Assembly: GCF_003119195.2 (NCBI RefSeq)
Contig: NZ_CP022253.1
Location: forward strand, 1,993,001 to 2,057,000
Reading direction: 5' to 3'
Length of the DNA stretch: 64,000 nucleotides
Source: Azospirillum baldaniorum
GTDB lineage: Bacteria; Pseudomonadota; Alphaproteobacteria; Azospirillales; Azospirillaceae
A program made the position numbers and the translations under genes. This document shows, piece after piece, positions 43,259 through 56,895 of the stretch; position 1 is the stretch's first letter; the number at the start of each line of letters is the position of its first letter. Under the pieces are notes generated by a model that was not told the origin of the DNA, searched no databases, and saw nothing but the letters and a program-made list of their open reading frames with translations.

Positions 43259-44995
43259 TCAGCCGGCGGCGCTCTGCACCGGCGCCGGGCCGATGTTGCG
43301 CAGGCGGCTCCAGTTCGGACCCTGCTGCTCCTGCTGGCGTTGCGGCAGTTCCACCGCCATGCCGTTCTTCAGAACGAAGGTCTTGTCGGAGATGTCGACG
43401 AAGGCCGGGGAATGGGTCAGCACGATGGTGGTGACGCCGCTGTTCTTGGCCTCGACGATGAACTCGCGCACCGCTTTGTGGCCGATCTCGTCCATGCCGG
43501 CCGACGGCTCGTCGAGAACCAGCAGCGAGGGACGGCCGTAGCCGGCGCGGGCAAGGGCGATCAGACGGGCCGAGGCGCCGGTGATCGGGAACAGCGGGTC
43601 GGTCACCTCGGTCTCATAACCGCCGGGCAGGCTCTCGACCCAGGCATGGATGCCGGCGCGCTTGGCGGCGTCCTCGACCTTCTCCCGCGTCGTCTCGGTG
43701 AAGCGGGCGATGTTCTCGGCGATGGTGCCGGGCAGCAGGTCGGCGCCCTGGGCCATGTAGCCGATGCCCTGCTCCGGGGTTTCCGGGTTCAGCGAGGCGA
43801 CGGCCAGGCCGCCCAGCCGCACCGTGCCCGCCGACGGCATCGCCACACCGGCCAGCAGACGGGCCAGGACCGACTTGCCGGAGCGGTTGGGACCGGCGAT
43901 GCACACCGTCTGGCCCGGCTCCACGGCCAGCGTGACGCTGCGCAGGATCGGCTTCTGGTCGCGGGGAGAGACGAACAGCAGGTTCTCGACGGTCAGGCGC
44001 TCGCGCTCCACCGGGATGATCGGACGCTCCGGCTCGAGGGACAGGCGCTTCAGCAGCGGGAACAGGCGGCGGAAGGCCTGGTAGGACTTCTGGATCTGGC
44101 CCCAGGCGCCGGCGGTCTGCTCGACCGGGGCGAGGGCGCGGCCGACCAGCATGGAGGTGGCGATCATGCCGCCGAAGGACAGGTGCTGCTCGATCACCAG
44201 CAGGGCGCCGACGCCGGTCACCGCGATCTGGATGACCATGCGCACCCACTTGGTGAAGGCGCCGATGGCGGCGGCGCGCTCGGTCGAGCGGCCCTGCAGG
44301 GCGGAGGTGGTCATGGCGTCGCGGGCCACGGCGTCCAGCGCGCTCGGCCCCATGCGCAGGCCGCGCACCGTCTCCGACCGCGACAGCAGGGAGTCGAACA
44401 GGCGCTGCGAGCGGCTGGCCGGGGCCTTGCTGTCCTCGGCGAAGTGACGGACCGCCCAGTTGCTCAGATAGCCCAGCGCCGTCATGATGACCATCGCGGC
44501 CACCAGGATCACGGCGAGCAGCGGGTGGATCAGGTAGATGCCGATGACGTACAGGGGCACCCAGGGCAGGTCCATCAGAGCCGGCAGCGACGGGCGGCTC
44601 ATCGCGCCCTTGACCTCCATGAGGTCGCTGACCGGGGCGGTGTCCGGACGGCCGCGGCCCGAGGCGTCCAGCACGTCGGCGGTCAGCCGGCGGCGCCAGG
44701 TGACCTCCAGCGCGTTGCCCGCGCGGGCCAGGATGCGCGCCCGCACCGTTTCCATGGCGGCGCTCAGCGTCAGGGCCAGGACGACGATGACGGTCAGCAT
44801 GACCAGCGTATCGATGTTGCCGGACGGAATGGCCCGGCTGAAGACTTGAAGGGAATAAAGTGGCATCGCCAACATCAGGAGATTGATGGTGGCGCTGAAG
44901 ACAAATGCACCAACGAGTACCCGGGTGAAATAACGTCCCCCGTGAGCCATGTCTTTATTGGTCTTTTCAGACCCGCGAGAAAACAGGCGAGGCAT
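43259..44995 (-). CDS. Type I secretion ABC exporter (PrtD-like), with a degenerate signature motif
   Basis: Fused membrane and ATPase exporter of 578 residues. Membrane part: FVFSATINLLMLAMPLYSLQVFSRAIPSGNIDTL (typical PrtD start, no C39 peptidase), then DLPWVPLYVIGIYLIHPLLAVILVAAMVIMTALGY. ATPase: Walker A CIAGPNRSGKSVLARLLAG, Q-loop YMAQGADLLPG, Walker B SLLVLDEPSAGMD, H-loop VLTHSPA. The signature that is normally LSGGQ-x-x-R-I reads ITGASARLIALARA, so the LSGGQ core is degenerate. PrtD-type exporters move RTX or metalloprotease-like substrates. ATG 44995 has GGAGGG upstream. Confidence 0.94.
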   Translation of the reverse strand: MPRLFSRGSEKTNKDMAHGGRYFTRVLVGAFVFSATINLLMLAMPLYSLQVFSRAIPSGNIDTLVMLTVIVVLALTLSAAMETVRARILARAGNALEVTWRRRLTADVLDASGRGRPDTAPVSDLMEVKGAMSRPSLPALMDLPWVPLYVIGIYLIHPLLAVILVAAMVIMTALGYLSNWAVRHFAEDSKAPASRSQRLFDSLLSRSETVRGLRMGPSALDAVARDAMTTSALQGRSTERAAAIGAFTKWVRMVIQIAVTGVGALLVIEQHLSFGGMIATSMLVGRALAPVEQTAGAWGQIQKSYQAFRRLFPLLKRLSLEPERPIIPVERERLTVENLLFVSPRDQKPILRSVTLAVEPGQTVCIAGPNRSGKSVLARLLAGVAMPSAGTVRLGGLAVASLNPETPEQGIGYMAQGADLLPGTIAENIARFTETTREKVEDAAKRAGIHAWVESLPGGYETEVTDPLFPITGASARLIALARAGYGRPSLLVLDEPSAGMDEIGHKAVREFIVEAKNSGVTTIVLTHSPAFVDISDKTFVLKNGMAVELPQRQQEQQGPNWSRLRNIGPAPVQSAAG

Positions 44996-45193
44996 TTACA
45001 GCCCTCCAATTGTCACCGTTTGCGGCAGTGCCCACTGGATGCAGGCGAGGTCAGTTGGCGCGTTTTTGGTAAATGAAATCTGAAGATTGAGGGACATCAC
45101 AGGAATGCCACTGAAAACCACCCCCTTTGCGCAGACGACAACGACGCCTCATGTGAAGGACTGCCCTGTCCGCCCCGTTTCAAGGAACGCCGC

Positions 45194-46720
45194 ATGACCG
45201 ACACGCTGACCTTCGACCCCGGCCATCTCGCCCTGCCCGACCTGCGCCGCATCCTGCGCGACCCGCCCGTTCTGGCCCTGGCGCCCGGCTGCCGCGCCGC
45301 CATCGAGGCCTCGGCCCGCACGGTGGCGGAGGCGGCGGGCGGGGAGCGCGCGGTCTATGGTGTGAACACCGGCTTCGGCCTGCTGGCGAAGAAGCGCATC
45401 CCCCCGGATCAGGTGCGCGAGTTGCAGCGGCGGCTGGTCCTGTCGCACAGCGCCGGCACCGGGCCGGACCTGCCGCCGGGTGTGGTGCGGCTGATCCTGG
45501 CGCTGAAGGTCAACGCGCTGGCGCGCGGCCATTCGGGCGTGCGCATGGCGGTGATCGAGGCGCTGCTGGCGCTCTACAACCGCGGCGTCCTGCCGGTGGT
45601 GCCGGCCAAGGGTTCGGTGGGGGCGTCCGGCGACCTGGCGCCGCTGGCCCACCTGACCGGCGTCCTGATCGGCGAGGGCGAAGCCGATGTGGACGGCGAG
45701 CGGCTGCCCGCTGCCGAAGCGCTGGCCCGCGCCGGGCTGGTGCCGCTGGCGCTGGAGGCCAAGGAGGGGCTGGCCCTGCTGAACGGCACGCAGGTGTCCA
45801 CCGCGCTGGGTCTGGCCGGGCTGGTCGCTGCGGAGGACGGCTTCGCCGCCGCCCTGGTCGCCGGCGCGCTCAGCGTCGATGCCGCTCTCGGCAGCGACGG
45901 CCCCTTCGACGCGCGCATCCACGACCTGCGCGGCCAGCCCGGCCAGCGCGACGTGGCCGCCGTCTACCGTTCCCTCCTCCAGGGCAGCGGCATCCGCGAC
46001 TCCCACCGGGAGGGGCACGAGACGGTGCAGGACCCCTACAGCCTGCGCTGCCAGCCGCAGGTGATGGGCGCGGTGCTCGACCATCTGCGCTTCGCCGCGG
46101 GCGTGCTGGAACGCGAGGCCAACGCCGTCTCCGACAACCCGCTGGTCTTCCCGGACAGCGGCGACATTCTGTCGGGCGGCAACTTCCACGCCGAGCCGGT
46201 GGCGATGGCCGCCGACGTGCTGGCCCTGTCCATCGCCGAGACGGGGGCGCTGTCGGAGCGGCGGATCGCGCTTCTGATGGACACCCACCTGTCGGGTCTG
46301 CCGCCCTTCCTGGTGGCCGACGGCGGGCTGAACAGCGGCTTCATGATCGCCCAGGTCACCGCGGCGGCGCTGGCCAGCGAGAACAAGCAGATGGCCCACC
46401 CGGCCAGCGTGGACAGCCTGCCCACCTCCGCCAACCAGGAGGATCATGTGAGCATGGCGACCCACGCCGCCCGCCGCCTGTCGGACATGGCCGACAATCT
46501 GGCGGGCATTGTCGCGGTGGAGTTGCTGGCCGCGACCCAGGGGATCGACCTGCGGGCTCCGCTGGCCTCCTCCTCCGCGCTGGAGCGCGCGCGAGGGCTG
46601 CTGCGCGCCCGCGTGGCGGTGTGGACGGAGGATCGCGCGATGGCCCCGGACATCGCGGCGGCGAAGCGGTTGGTCACGGAGGGAGTCTTCCGCCCCTTCG
46701 CAGAGGATCTCCTGCCCTGA
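45194..46720 (+). CDS. hutH: Histidine ammonia-lyase
   Basis: Enzyme of 508 residues, the standard length, that converts histidine to urocanate. Seen: [41 protein letters not shown] with the MIO-forming Ala144-Ser145-Gly146, [37 protein letters not shown] and [19 protein letters not shown]. All are conserved in class I HutH. No hutU, hutI, hutG or hutC lies in the window, so the gene is separated from the usual operon. It is downstream of, and divergent from, the type I exporter genes (198 bp apart). Confidence 0.96.
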   Translation: MTDTLTFDPGHLALPDLRRILRDPPVLALAPGCRAAIEASARTVAEAAGGERAVYGVNTGFGLLAKKRIPPDQVRELQRRLVLSHSAGTGPDLPPGVVRLILALKVNALARGHSGVRMAVIEALLALYNRGVLPVVPAKGSVGASGDLAPLAHLTGVLIGEGEADVDGERLPAAEALARAGLVPLALEAKEGLALLNGTQVSTALGLAGLVAAEDGFAAALVAGALSVDAALGSDGPFDARIHDLRGQPGQRDVAAVYRSLLQGSGIRDSHREGHETVQDPYSLRCQPQVMGAVLDHLRFAAGVLEREANAVSDNPLVFPDSGDILSGGNFHAEPVAMAADVLALSIAETGALSERRIALLMDTHLSGLPPFLVADGGLNSGFMIAQVTAAALASENKQMAHPASVDSLPTSANQEDHVSMATHAARRLSDMADNLAGIVAVELLAATQGIDLRAPLASSSALERARGLLRARVAVWTEDRAMAPDIAAAKRLVTEGVFRPFAEDLLP

Positions 46721-46830
46721 TGCTGAGACAAGACCGCGCAGGCGGCTCCGGCCGGTTTTCGTCAATCCGTTGAAGGGCTAAGGTTCGGATCACCCTACAT
46801 CAACCGCTTCACTTCGATCCGGAGACCATC

Positions 46831-47361
46831 ATGGAAGGACGCAAAGTCCCCTCGGTCGTGTTCAAGACCCGCGTGCGCGACGAGAGCGTCGGCGGCCCCA
46901 ACCCGTTCCGCTGGCAGGACGTCAGCAGCGACGATCTGTTCGCCGGCAAGCGCGTCGTCGTCTTTTCCCTGCCCGGCGCCTTCACCCCGACCTGCTCCAA
47001 CCAGCAGGTGCCGACCTACGACGCGCTCTATCCCGAGTTCCGCGATATGGGCGTCGACGAGGTCTATTGTCTCAGCGTCAACGACGCCTTTGTGATGTTC
47101 CAGTGGGGCAAGCATCTCGGCGTGAAGAACGTCAAGCTGATCCCCGACGGCTCGGGCCATTTCACCCGCCGCATGGGCATGCTGATCAACAAGGACCATG
47201 TCGGCTTCGGCATGCGCAGCTGGCGCTACGCCATGGTGGTGACCGACGGCGTGGTCGAAAAGCTGTTCGAGGAGCCGGGCATCAACGACGCCGGCGAGGG
47301 CGGCGATCCCTACGGCGAATCCGCTCCGGAAGCGGTGCTGACCTACCTGCGGTCGCGCTGA
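46831..47361 (+). CDS. Peroxiredoxin of the Prx5 type
   Basis: Thiol peroxidase of 176 residues. Seen: VVVFSLPGAFTPTCSNQQVPTYDALYPEFRDMGVDEVYCLSVNDAFVMFQWGKHLGVKNVKLIPDGSGHFTRRMGML. The peroxidatic Cys is C55 in the P-G-A-F-T-P-T-C motif; the Prx5 group reduces H2O2 and alkyl hydroperoxides, usually with glutathione or thioredoxin/glutaredoxin. The end is FEEPGINDAGEGGDPYGESAPEAVLTYL, also typical. No glutaredoxin domain is fused. It has its own start with CGGAGA upstream; a palindromic repeat region follows. Confidence 0.94.
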   Translation: MEGRKVPSVVFKTRVRDESVGGPNPFRWQDVSSDDLFAGKRVVVFSLPGAFTPTCSNQQVPTYDALYPEFRDMGVDEVYCLSVNDAFVMFQWGKHLGVKNVKLIPDGSGHFTRRMGMLINKDHVGFGMRSWRYAMVVTDGVVEKLFEEPGINDAGEGGDPYGESAPEAVLTYLRSR

Positions 47362-47380
47362 ACCAGTATTTCGTTTCTTT

Positions 47381-47612
47381 AAAGCGAACTTCCGTCCGCT
47401 TTAGACTCTTATCGCCTCATTCGCCGGCGGGCTCCGGTCGCATGTGCGACCGGGACCGCAGTCGCGGTCCAAAGCGGATTGCAATCCGCTTTAGCCCTCT
47501 CCCCTCTGGGGAGAGGGTGGCCCGGAGGGCCGGTGAGGTGGTTGCGCTTTTGCCGGACACACGGTCAAGCGCATCCCCCTCACCCTAACCCTCTCCCCGG
47601 AGGGGAGAGGCG
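47381..47612. repeat. Mosaic of palindromic repeats downstream of the peroxiredoxin gene
   Basis: Several stems in series: two 22-bp units beginning AAAGCG and ending CGCTTT (47381-47402, imperfect; 47471-47492, perfect palindrome); CGGTCGCA/TGCGACCG (47435-47452); GACCGC/GCGGTC (47454-47469); CCCTCTCCCCTCTGGGGAGAGGG (47494 on); and a reverse copy CCCTCACCCTAACCCTCTCCCC...GGGGAGAGG ending at 47612. The two CTCTCCCC parts match the units at 26901-27049 and 58304-58340. The stretch 47362-47631 contains no gene I can support. Confidence 0.8.
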
Positions 47613-47631
47613 ATTATGACCACCGATCCCT

Positions 47632-47856
47632 TCAAGCCGGAACGGCGGTTCCTTCCGTCGGCTCCGCCTCGGCCGCCCGTACCTTGCGGCGTTCATGGGC
47701 CGCCCAAGCCCGCTCGTGCAGATGATAGGCCACCGTGTTGCACAGCGGCTCCACCAGCGCCAACGCGCCGCCCACCGCGATGCTGCCGGTCATCAGATAG
47801 CCGACCGTGAAGGCCACCGTGAAGTGGATGCAGGCAAAGCTGAAGGTCTTGGTCAT
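47632..47856 (-). CDS. DUF2061 small membrane protein
   Basis: Protein of 74 residues with a hydrophobic first half: KTFSFACIHFTVAFTVGYLMTGSIAVGGALALVEPLCNTVAYHLHERAW. These are the K-T-x-x-x...T-G-S...A-L-x-x-x-E-x-x-x-x-x-x-Y-x-H-E-R-x-W features of DUF2061, a two-helix inner-membrane family of unknown role. The tail is charged (RRKVRAAEAEPTEG). It starts at ATG 47856 and runs toward the palindromic repeats. Confidence 0.85.
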   Translation of the reverse strand: MTKTFSFACIHFTVAFTVGYLMTGSIAVGGALALVEPLCNTVAYHLHERAWAAHERRKVRAAEAEPTEGTAVPA

Positions 47857-47963
47857 CGCTGAACTCCCGAACGCCGCCGTTTCTGTTCAGCCTCAGCATG
47901 CGCGTCGGACGGCGACAGGTCCAATCGAACGATCCAAACAGATCAATAGACAGTCCCTATTCA

Positions 47964-48755
47964 TCAACGAAAGGGACGGCGGCGGTCGCCCGCTTCCGGC
48001 ACGCTGCCGCGACGCAACCGGGTGCCCGGCGGAACGACTTCGAAGGCGCGGCTGTGCGCCGGCTCCAGCAACCGCACCTCGGGCCGCTTGAAGAAGGGAA
48101 TCAGCGCAGCCCCCATGACGAACCCGCCGACATGCGCCCAGAAGGCCACTCCGCCGCTGTCGTCAGAGGTCGGGGTGGTGACCCCGCTCAGGATTTGCCC
48201 AAGGAACCAGAAGCCCAGCACCAGCACCGCCGGGACGCTGATGACACGCACGATGATGATGAACCAGAAGAAGACGCCGACATTGGCCCGCGGGTGCAGC
48301 ACCAGATAGGCGCCAAGCACCCCGCCGATGGCACCGCTCGCCCCCACCATCGGGACTTCGGACGTTGGAGCGGCGAAGCTCTGGGCGAGCGCCGCCGCCG
48401 TCCCGCAGAGCAGGTAAAAGACCACGAAGCGGCCCCGCCCCATGCTGTCCTCGACGTTGTTGCCGAAGATCCAGAGGTACAGCATGTTGCCGGCGAGGTG
48501 CAGGAAGCCGCCATGCATGAACATGGAGGTGATGATGGACATCCAGGGCGGAACGACCCGCAACGGCTCCGGCAGCTCGGCGTGGCCGAACAGCACCGCC
48601 GGAACGAGGCCGAAGGAATAGACCGCGAGGTTTCCGGCCCGCGCCCCCAGCGAGAGCTGCCACAGGAACACCATCACGCACAGCGCGATCAGCGCCATGG
48701 TGACGACCGGCGTCCGCCGTGTCGGGTTGTCGTCGTAGATGGGCAGGAACAGCAT
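47964..48755 (-). CDS. Rhomboid-family intramembrane serine protease
   Basis: Protein of 263 residues with six or seven membrane segments. Seen: VVTMALIALCVMVFLWQL, then WMSIITSMFMHGGFLHLAGNMLYLWIFGNNVED, the helix 2-3 motif with His and Asn, the nucleophile in PMVGASGAIGGVLGAYL (S140 of G-A-S-G), and the dyad His H208 in VAFWAHVGGFVMG. All catalytic elements are present. The C-terminal 40 residues are soluble and basic. ATG 48755 is followed at once by FLPIYDDNPTR, typical of the family. Substrate unknown. Confidence 0.93.
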   Translation of the reverse strand: MLFLPIYDDNPTRRTPVVTMALIALCVMVFLWQLSLGARAGNLAVYSFGLVPAVLFGHAELPEPLRVVPPWMSIITSMFMHGGFLHLAGNMLYLWIFGNNVEDSMGRGRFVVFYLLCGTAAALAQSFAAPTSEVPMVGASGAIGGVLGAYLVLHPRANVGVFFWFIIIVRVISVPAVLVLGFWFLGQILSGVTTPTSDDSGGVAFWAHVGGFVMGAALIPFFKRPEVRLLEPAHSRAFEVVPPGTRLRRGSVPEAGDRRRPFR

Positions 48756-48851
48756 CGGCGGCGCTTTCGGTTGGGGCGGCCCTGTTCAACACGATGGTCC
48801 CGCCTAACAGTTCCGCCAAGACGTACGGGACACACGTACAGGCGGAAGTCG

Positions 48852-48889
48852 GCAAAGAAAAACCGGCGCCCCTTGCGGAGCGCCGGTTT
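48852..48889 (-). terminator. Intrinsic terminator after ftsH
   Basis: AAACCGGCGC (48860-48869) and GCGCCGGTTT (48880-48889) form a 10-bp stem with a 10-base loop. On the minus strand it is followed by TTTCTTTGCC. It lies 38 bp downstream of the ftsH stop. Confidence 0.7.
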
Positions 48890-48927
48890 CGCTGACTAAA
48901 GCCGCGGTGCGGATCAGGTGCCCGCTA

Positions 48928-50865
<1,938 letters not shown>

Positions 50866-50949
50866 GTCAAAAGCCTTTCTGCGAACCCTGCGCGGAAAGG
50901 TAGGCTGATGCGGAGCCACCCCTCCCGGGCTTACGGGCACGTTCCCAGA

Positions 50950-52311
50950 TTAAATAATGCCGACACGGTCCGAAACAACCGGAAAAGCTGGACCGGCCAA
51001 CACCACCCCGGGCGCGTGCAAAGCGACCGCCGAAAGGGGGAATCCGGGCCGCGAAAAGCCCAGATGCGGCACTGCCGCCAGCCCGTTTCCGTCCCACAGC
51101 GCCGGCAACGTCTCGCGGACCGGTTCGGGCAGGCCGATGCGGCCCGAATCCGGGCCTGCGGACCGCACCCTTTGCCACCCTTCCCGCCCCAATGTTGCCA
51201 CGGTCACCGCCCCACCCGCCCCCGCCGCCAGCCGAACGGCGAATCGGCGATCCCACCACACCTCTCCGCCGGGGGTAAGGCTCAGCCGTTCGGTGACCCC
51301 AACCGGCTCCCGCGCGATCACCAAATGCCCCTTCCGCGGCAGGATGCGGCAACCGCCCAGCGTGCGTCCCCGGAAGCGTTCCCCCGCGATCTCGGCGAAC
51401 AGGCGCTCCGCCGCCTCGTCCTTCGGCGGGTAGGCGGCGCCCCCCGTCGCGGCGATGCAGCGGACCAGCGCGCGCAGGCCAAGCTCCTCCGGCGCTTCCA
51501 GCAGAGGCTTCGGATCCAGCCGCAGCCAGCCCTCCGGATGGACCTCCACGGCTTCGGCCAGCAGGGCGGCGGTTCCCGTCTCCAGGGCGTTGCGGGCCCG
51601 GGCGGCCCGGCGGGCGAGGTCGGCCAGACGCGGCGCGTCCAACCCCTCGGCGGCCAGCGCCTCTCCCGCCGCGCGCAGACGGGCGCGGGCGAAGCGTGGG
51701 TTGCGGTTGGACGGATCCTCGATCCACTCCTGACCGAAGGCGCGGCAGGTCGCCACCAGCCGTTTATGGGGCAGGTCCAGCAGCGGCCGGATCACCCGCA
51801 CCGCACCGGCCGCGCGCACCGGCGCCATGCCGGCCAGCCCGTCGATTCCGGAGCCGCGGGAGAAGCGCAGCAGCACCGTCTCAGCCTGATCGTCGCGGTG
51901 ATGGGCGAGCGCCAGATGAAGAACGCCCTCCTTGCGGCAGCGCTCGGCCAACAGGTGGTGGCGCGCGGCGCGGGCCGCCTCCTGGATGCCGCTCGCCGGT
52001 TTCTCGCCGTCCCAGCGCAGAATGGCGTGGGCGACGCCGCGGGCCTGGAGCCAGCCGCCCACCCGGGCGGCCTCCGCCGCGGATTCCGCGCGCAGGCCAT
52101 GATCGACGATCAGCGCGAGGACATCCCCGCCCCGCTCCGCCGCCCATCGCTGGGCGAGCAGAACCAGCCCGAGGCTGTCCGCCCCACCGGATACGCCCAC
52201 GGCCACGCGCGGCCGCGTCTCGAAGCCGCCCAGCCGGTCCATGCGGGCGGCGAATTCACTCGCGGAGATCGGCCCCGCGGTAATCGGCCCGGCCGGCTCG
52301 GACGCGTTCAC
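50950..52311 (-). CDS. tilS: tRNA(Ile)-lysidine synthase
   Basis: Protein of 453 residues that converts C34 of tRNA-Ile2 (anticodon CAU) to lysidine. Seen: PP-loop VAVGVSGGADSLGLV with SGGADS at 41-46, VDHGLRAESAAEA, LALAHHRDDQAETVLLRFSRGSGIDGLAGM and RPLLDLPHKRLVATCRAFGQEWIEDPSNRNPRFARARLR. The last is the family's tRNA-binding region. The C-terminal half is more variable, as is usual in this family. Start ATG 52311 is 8 bp after the cpoB stop, so the genes are cotranscribed. Confidence 0.95.
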   Translation of the reverse strand: MNASEPAGPITAGPISASEFAARMDRLGGFETRPRVAVGVSGGADSLGLVLLAQRWAAERGGDVLALIVDHGLRAESAAEAARVGGWLQARGVAHAILRWDGEKPASGIQEAARAARHHLLAERCRKEGVLHLALAHHRDDQAETVLLRFSRGSGIDGLAGMAPVRAAGAVRVIRPLLDLPHKRLVATCRAFGQEWIEDPSNRNPRFARARLRAAGEALAAEGLDAPRLADLARRAARARNALETGTAALLAEAVEVHPEGWLRLDPKPLLEAPEELGLRALVRCIAATGGAAYPPKDEAAERLFAEIAGERFRGRTLGGCRILPRKGHLVIAREPVGVTERLSLTPGGEVWWDRRFAVRLAAGAGGAVTVATLGREGWQRVRSAGPDSGRIGLPEPVRETLPALWDGNGLAAVPHLGFSRPGFPLSAVALHAPGVVLAGPAFPVVSDRVGII

Positions 52312-52319
52312 CGCGCCCG

Positions 52320-53219
52320 TCAGGCGCAGTTCAGACGGCGGCGCTCGGTGTCGGCGCGGCGCTTCACACTGGCCGAGGCTTCGGGGAACTTGGTGATCAG
52401 CTGGTTGAAGGCCGTGCAGGCGTCCTTCTTCTGGTTCAGCTGCTGCAGCGACATGCCGAGCTTCAGCAGGTTGTCGGCCGCCTTGTTGTTCTTCGGATAC
52501 TTTTGCACGCCCTCGGCGAAGGCGACGGCGGCGTCCTGGAACTTGTTGCGGACGTAGTAGGTCTCACCCAGCCAATACTGGGCGTTGCCGGCGAGCTGGT
52601 GACCCTTGTTCTTCGCCAGGAAGTCGCTAAAGGCCTTTTCCGCCTTGTCGTAGTCGGACTGGCGCAGCAGTTCGAAGGCGTGCTCGTACTGCTTCTCCGG
52701 GGTCGAGTTGGCGGGAAGCGGCGCCACGGCGGCAGTCTGCGCCGGCTTGTCGGCCGCCTTCTCCGGCGCCTTGGCGGCGCTGGGCGCCGCGGCCGGAGCC
52801 GCCGCGCTGGGCTTGGCCGGGGCGCCGAACGGGTCGCTGGCCGCCCCGCCGCCCTTGCTCTCCAGCTCCTTCAGGCGGAAATCGATGTCGCTGTTGACCC
52901 GCTCCAGCCGGTCCTTCATCTGCGAGATCTGATAGGTCGCCTCTTCGTAGCGCCCGGTCAGCTCCGACAGCGCGCGCTCCAGCTTCTGCAGGCGCACCTC
53001 GAAGTCCGCGGCCAGGGACGGCTGGATCTCGGCCGTCTGCCCCCGCGCGTAGGCGTTGCCCGGATAGGCCTGCGCCACCTCGACGTGCCCGCCCAGCGCC
53101 TCCACCCCCGACTCCAGCCGGTCCAGACGGTCCTGCAGCGAAGCCGTCTGCGCGAAGACGGAACCGCTGCACAGCAGGCCGCCAAGCAGCAGGGCGGCGA
53201 AAGAAGTGGTCTTGGTCAT
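52320..53219 (-). CDS. cpoB: Tol-Pal system protein CpoB (YbgF)
   Basis: Periplasmic protein of 299 residues. Seen: signal peptide FAALLLGGLLCSGSVFAQ, then a coiled-coil (LQDRLDRLESGVEAL and EVRLQKLERALSELTGRYEEATYQISQMKDRLERVNSDIDFRLKELE), an Ala/Pro linker, and TPR repeats in the C-terminal half: AYEHAFELLRQSDYDKAEKAFSDFLAKNKGHQLAGNAQYWLGETYYVRNKFQDAAVAFAEGVQKYPKNNKAADNLLKLGMSL. In E. coli CpoB couples outer-membrane constriction with septal peptidoglycan synthesis. It heads the cpoB-tilS-ftsH set. The listed start ATG 53219 begins the signal peptide. Confidence 0.92.
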   Translation of the reverse strand: MTKTTSFAALLLGGLLCSGSVFAQTASLQDRLDRLESGVEALGGHVEVAQAYPGNAYARGQTAEIQPSLAADFEVRLQKLERALSELTGRYEEATYQISQMKDRLERVNSDIDFRLKELESKGGGAASDPFGAPAKPSAAAPAAAPSAAKAPEKAADKPAQTAAVAPLPANSTPEKQYEHAFELLRQSDYDKAEKAFSDFLAKNKGHQLAGNAQYWLGETYYVRNKFQDAAVAFAEGVQKYPKNNKAADNLLKLGMSLQQLNQKKDACTAFNQLITKFPEASASVKRRADTERRRLNCA

Positions 53220-53374
53220 GCGTCGAGGGTCCTGTCCGGGCGGGGAATGCCGTCGTGGGAGGGTGGCGGCCCAAGCGGGCGAAACTATGGCGGCTGTTTA
53301 CCAGAAGCGCGTACGCCTTGCACGGTGGTGATTTGGAAATCTCCCGCGCGACGGGCGCAACCCCGAAAGAGACG

Positions 53375-53416
53375 ACAGAAAAAAGCCCCTTCCCGGTGTC
53401 CCGGGAAGGGGCTTTT
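53375..53416 (-). terminator. Intrinsic terminator of eno
   Basis: A 16-bp perfect stem (53381-53396 with 53401-53416, loop TGTC) contains AAAAGCCCCTTCCCGG on the plus strand. On the minus strand it is followed by TTTTTTCTG. It lies 25 bp after the eno stop. Confidence 0.92.
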
Positions 53417-53441
53417 CCCTCAGAAGGTCCTTAAGAGCGTC

Positions 53442-56118
<2,677 letters not shown>

Positions 56119-56122
<4 letters not shown>

Positions 56123-56895
56123 CGTCACTGCTGTCGCGCGAAGGTCTGGAACGCGAACTGCGCGCCATCGGCGAGCGCCAGTACCATGACCTCCACCCCT
56201 TCCACAAACTGCTGCACGGCGGAAAGCTGAAGCGCGGGCAGGTCCAGGCCTGGGCGCTGAACCGATTCTACTATCAGGTCTGCATCCCCAAGAAGGATCT
56301 GGCCCTGATGGCGCGGATGGACGATCCGGCGCTGCGCCGCATCTGGATTCAGCGCGTGCTCGACCATGACGGCTTCGGCGAGAGCCGGGAGCGCGAGGAG
56401 GGCAAGGTCGGCGGAATCGAGCGCTGGCTGCGCCTGACCGACGGGCTGGGGCTGGACCGCGACTATGTCACCTCGCTGAGGGGCATCCTGCCGGCGACCC
56501 GCTACGCCGTCGATTCCTACGTCAATTTCGTGTCGGGCAAATCGACGCTGGAGGCCGTCGCCTCGTCCCTGACCGAGCTGTTCGCCCCGGCCATCCACCG
56601 CGAGCGCATCGCCGGGTTCGAGGCCTATTACGCCTTCGCCAACGACGCCACCCTGTCCTACTTCCGCAAGCGGCTGGACGAGGCGCCGCGCGACGTCGAG
56701 TTCGGGCTCGAATACGTGCTCGACAACGCCCGGACACCGGAGCAGCAGCAGCAGGTGATCGCCGCGCTGCGCCACAAGGCGGAACTGTTGTGGGCGCAGT
56801 TGGACGCGCTGCACCACGCCTATGTGTCGCCCGGCCTGATCCCGCCCGGCACCTTCGTGCCGGACGACATGGAACCGCCGGTCTACGCGCGATGA
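56119..56895 (+). CDS. pqqC: PQQ synthase PqqC
   Basis: Oxidase of 258 residues that closes the ring and oxidises the last intermediate to PQQ without a cofactor. Seen: YHDLHPFHKLLHGGKLKRGQVQAWALNRFYYQVCIPKKDLALMARMDDPALRRIWIQRVLDHDGF (the helical core), GIERWLRLTDGLGLDRDYVTSLRGILPATRYAVDSYVNFV, and LLEYVLDNARTPEQQQQVIAALRHKAELLWAQLDALHHAYV. It overlaps pqqB at its start and pqqD at its end by four bases each. Confidence 0.97.

Noticed and set aside
47381-47612. CRISPR-like array
   Set aside because: The repeats are palindromes of different length and sequence without equal spacers; no cas genes are present.
47616-47810. A small plus-strand frame of 64 codons
   Set aside because: It overlaps the DUF2061 gene on the other strand and has no supported motif; the DUF2061 reading matches a family.
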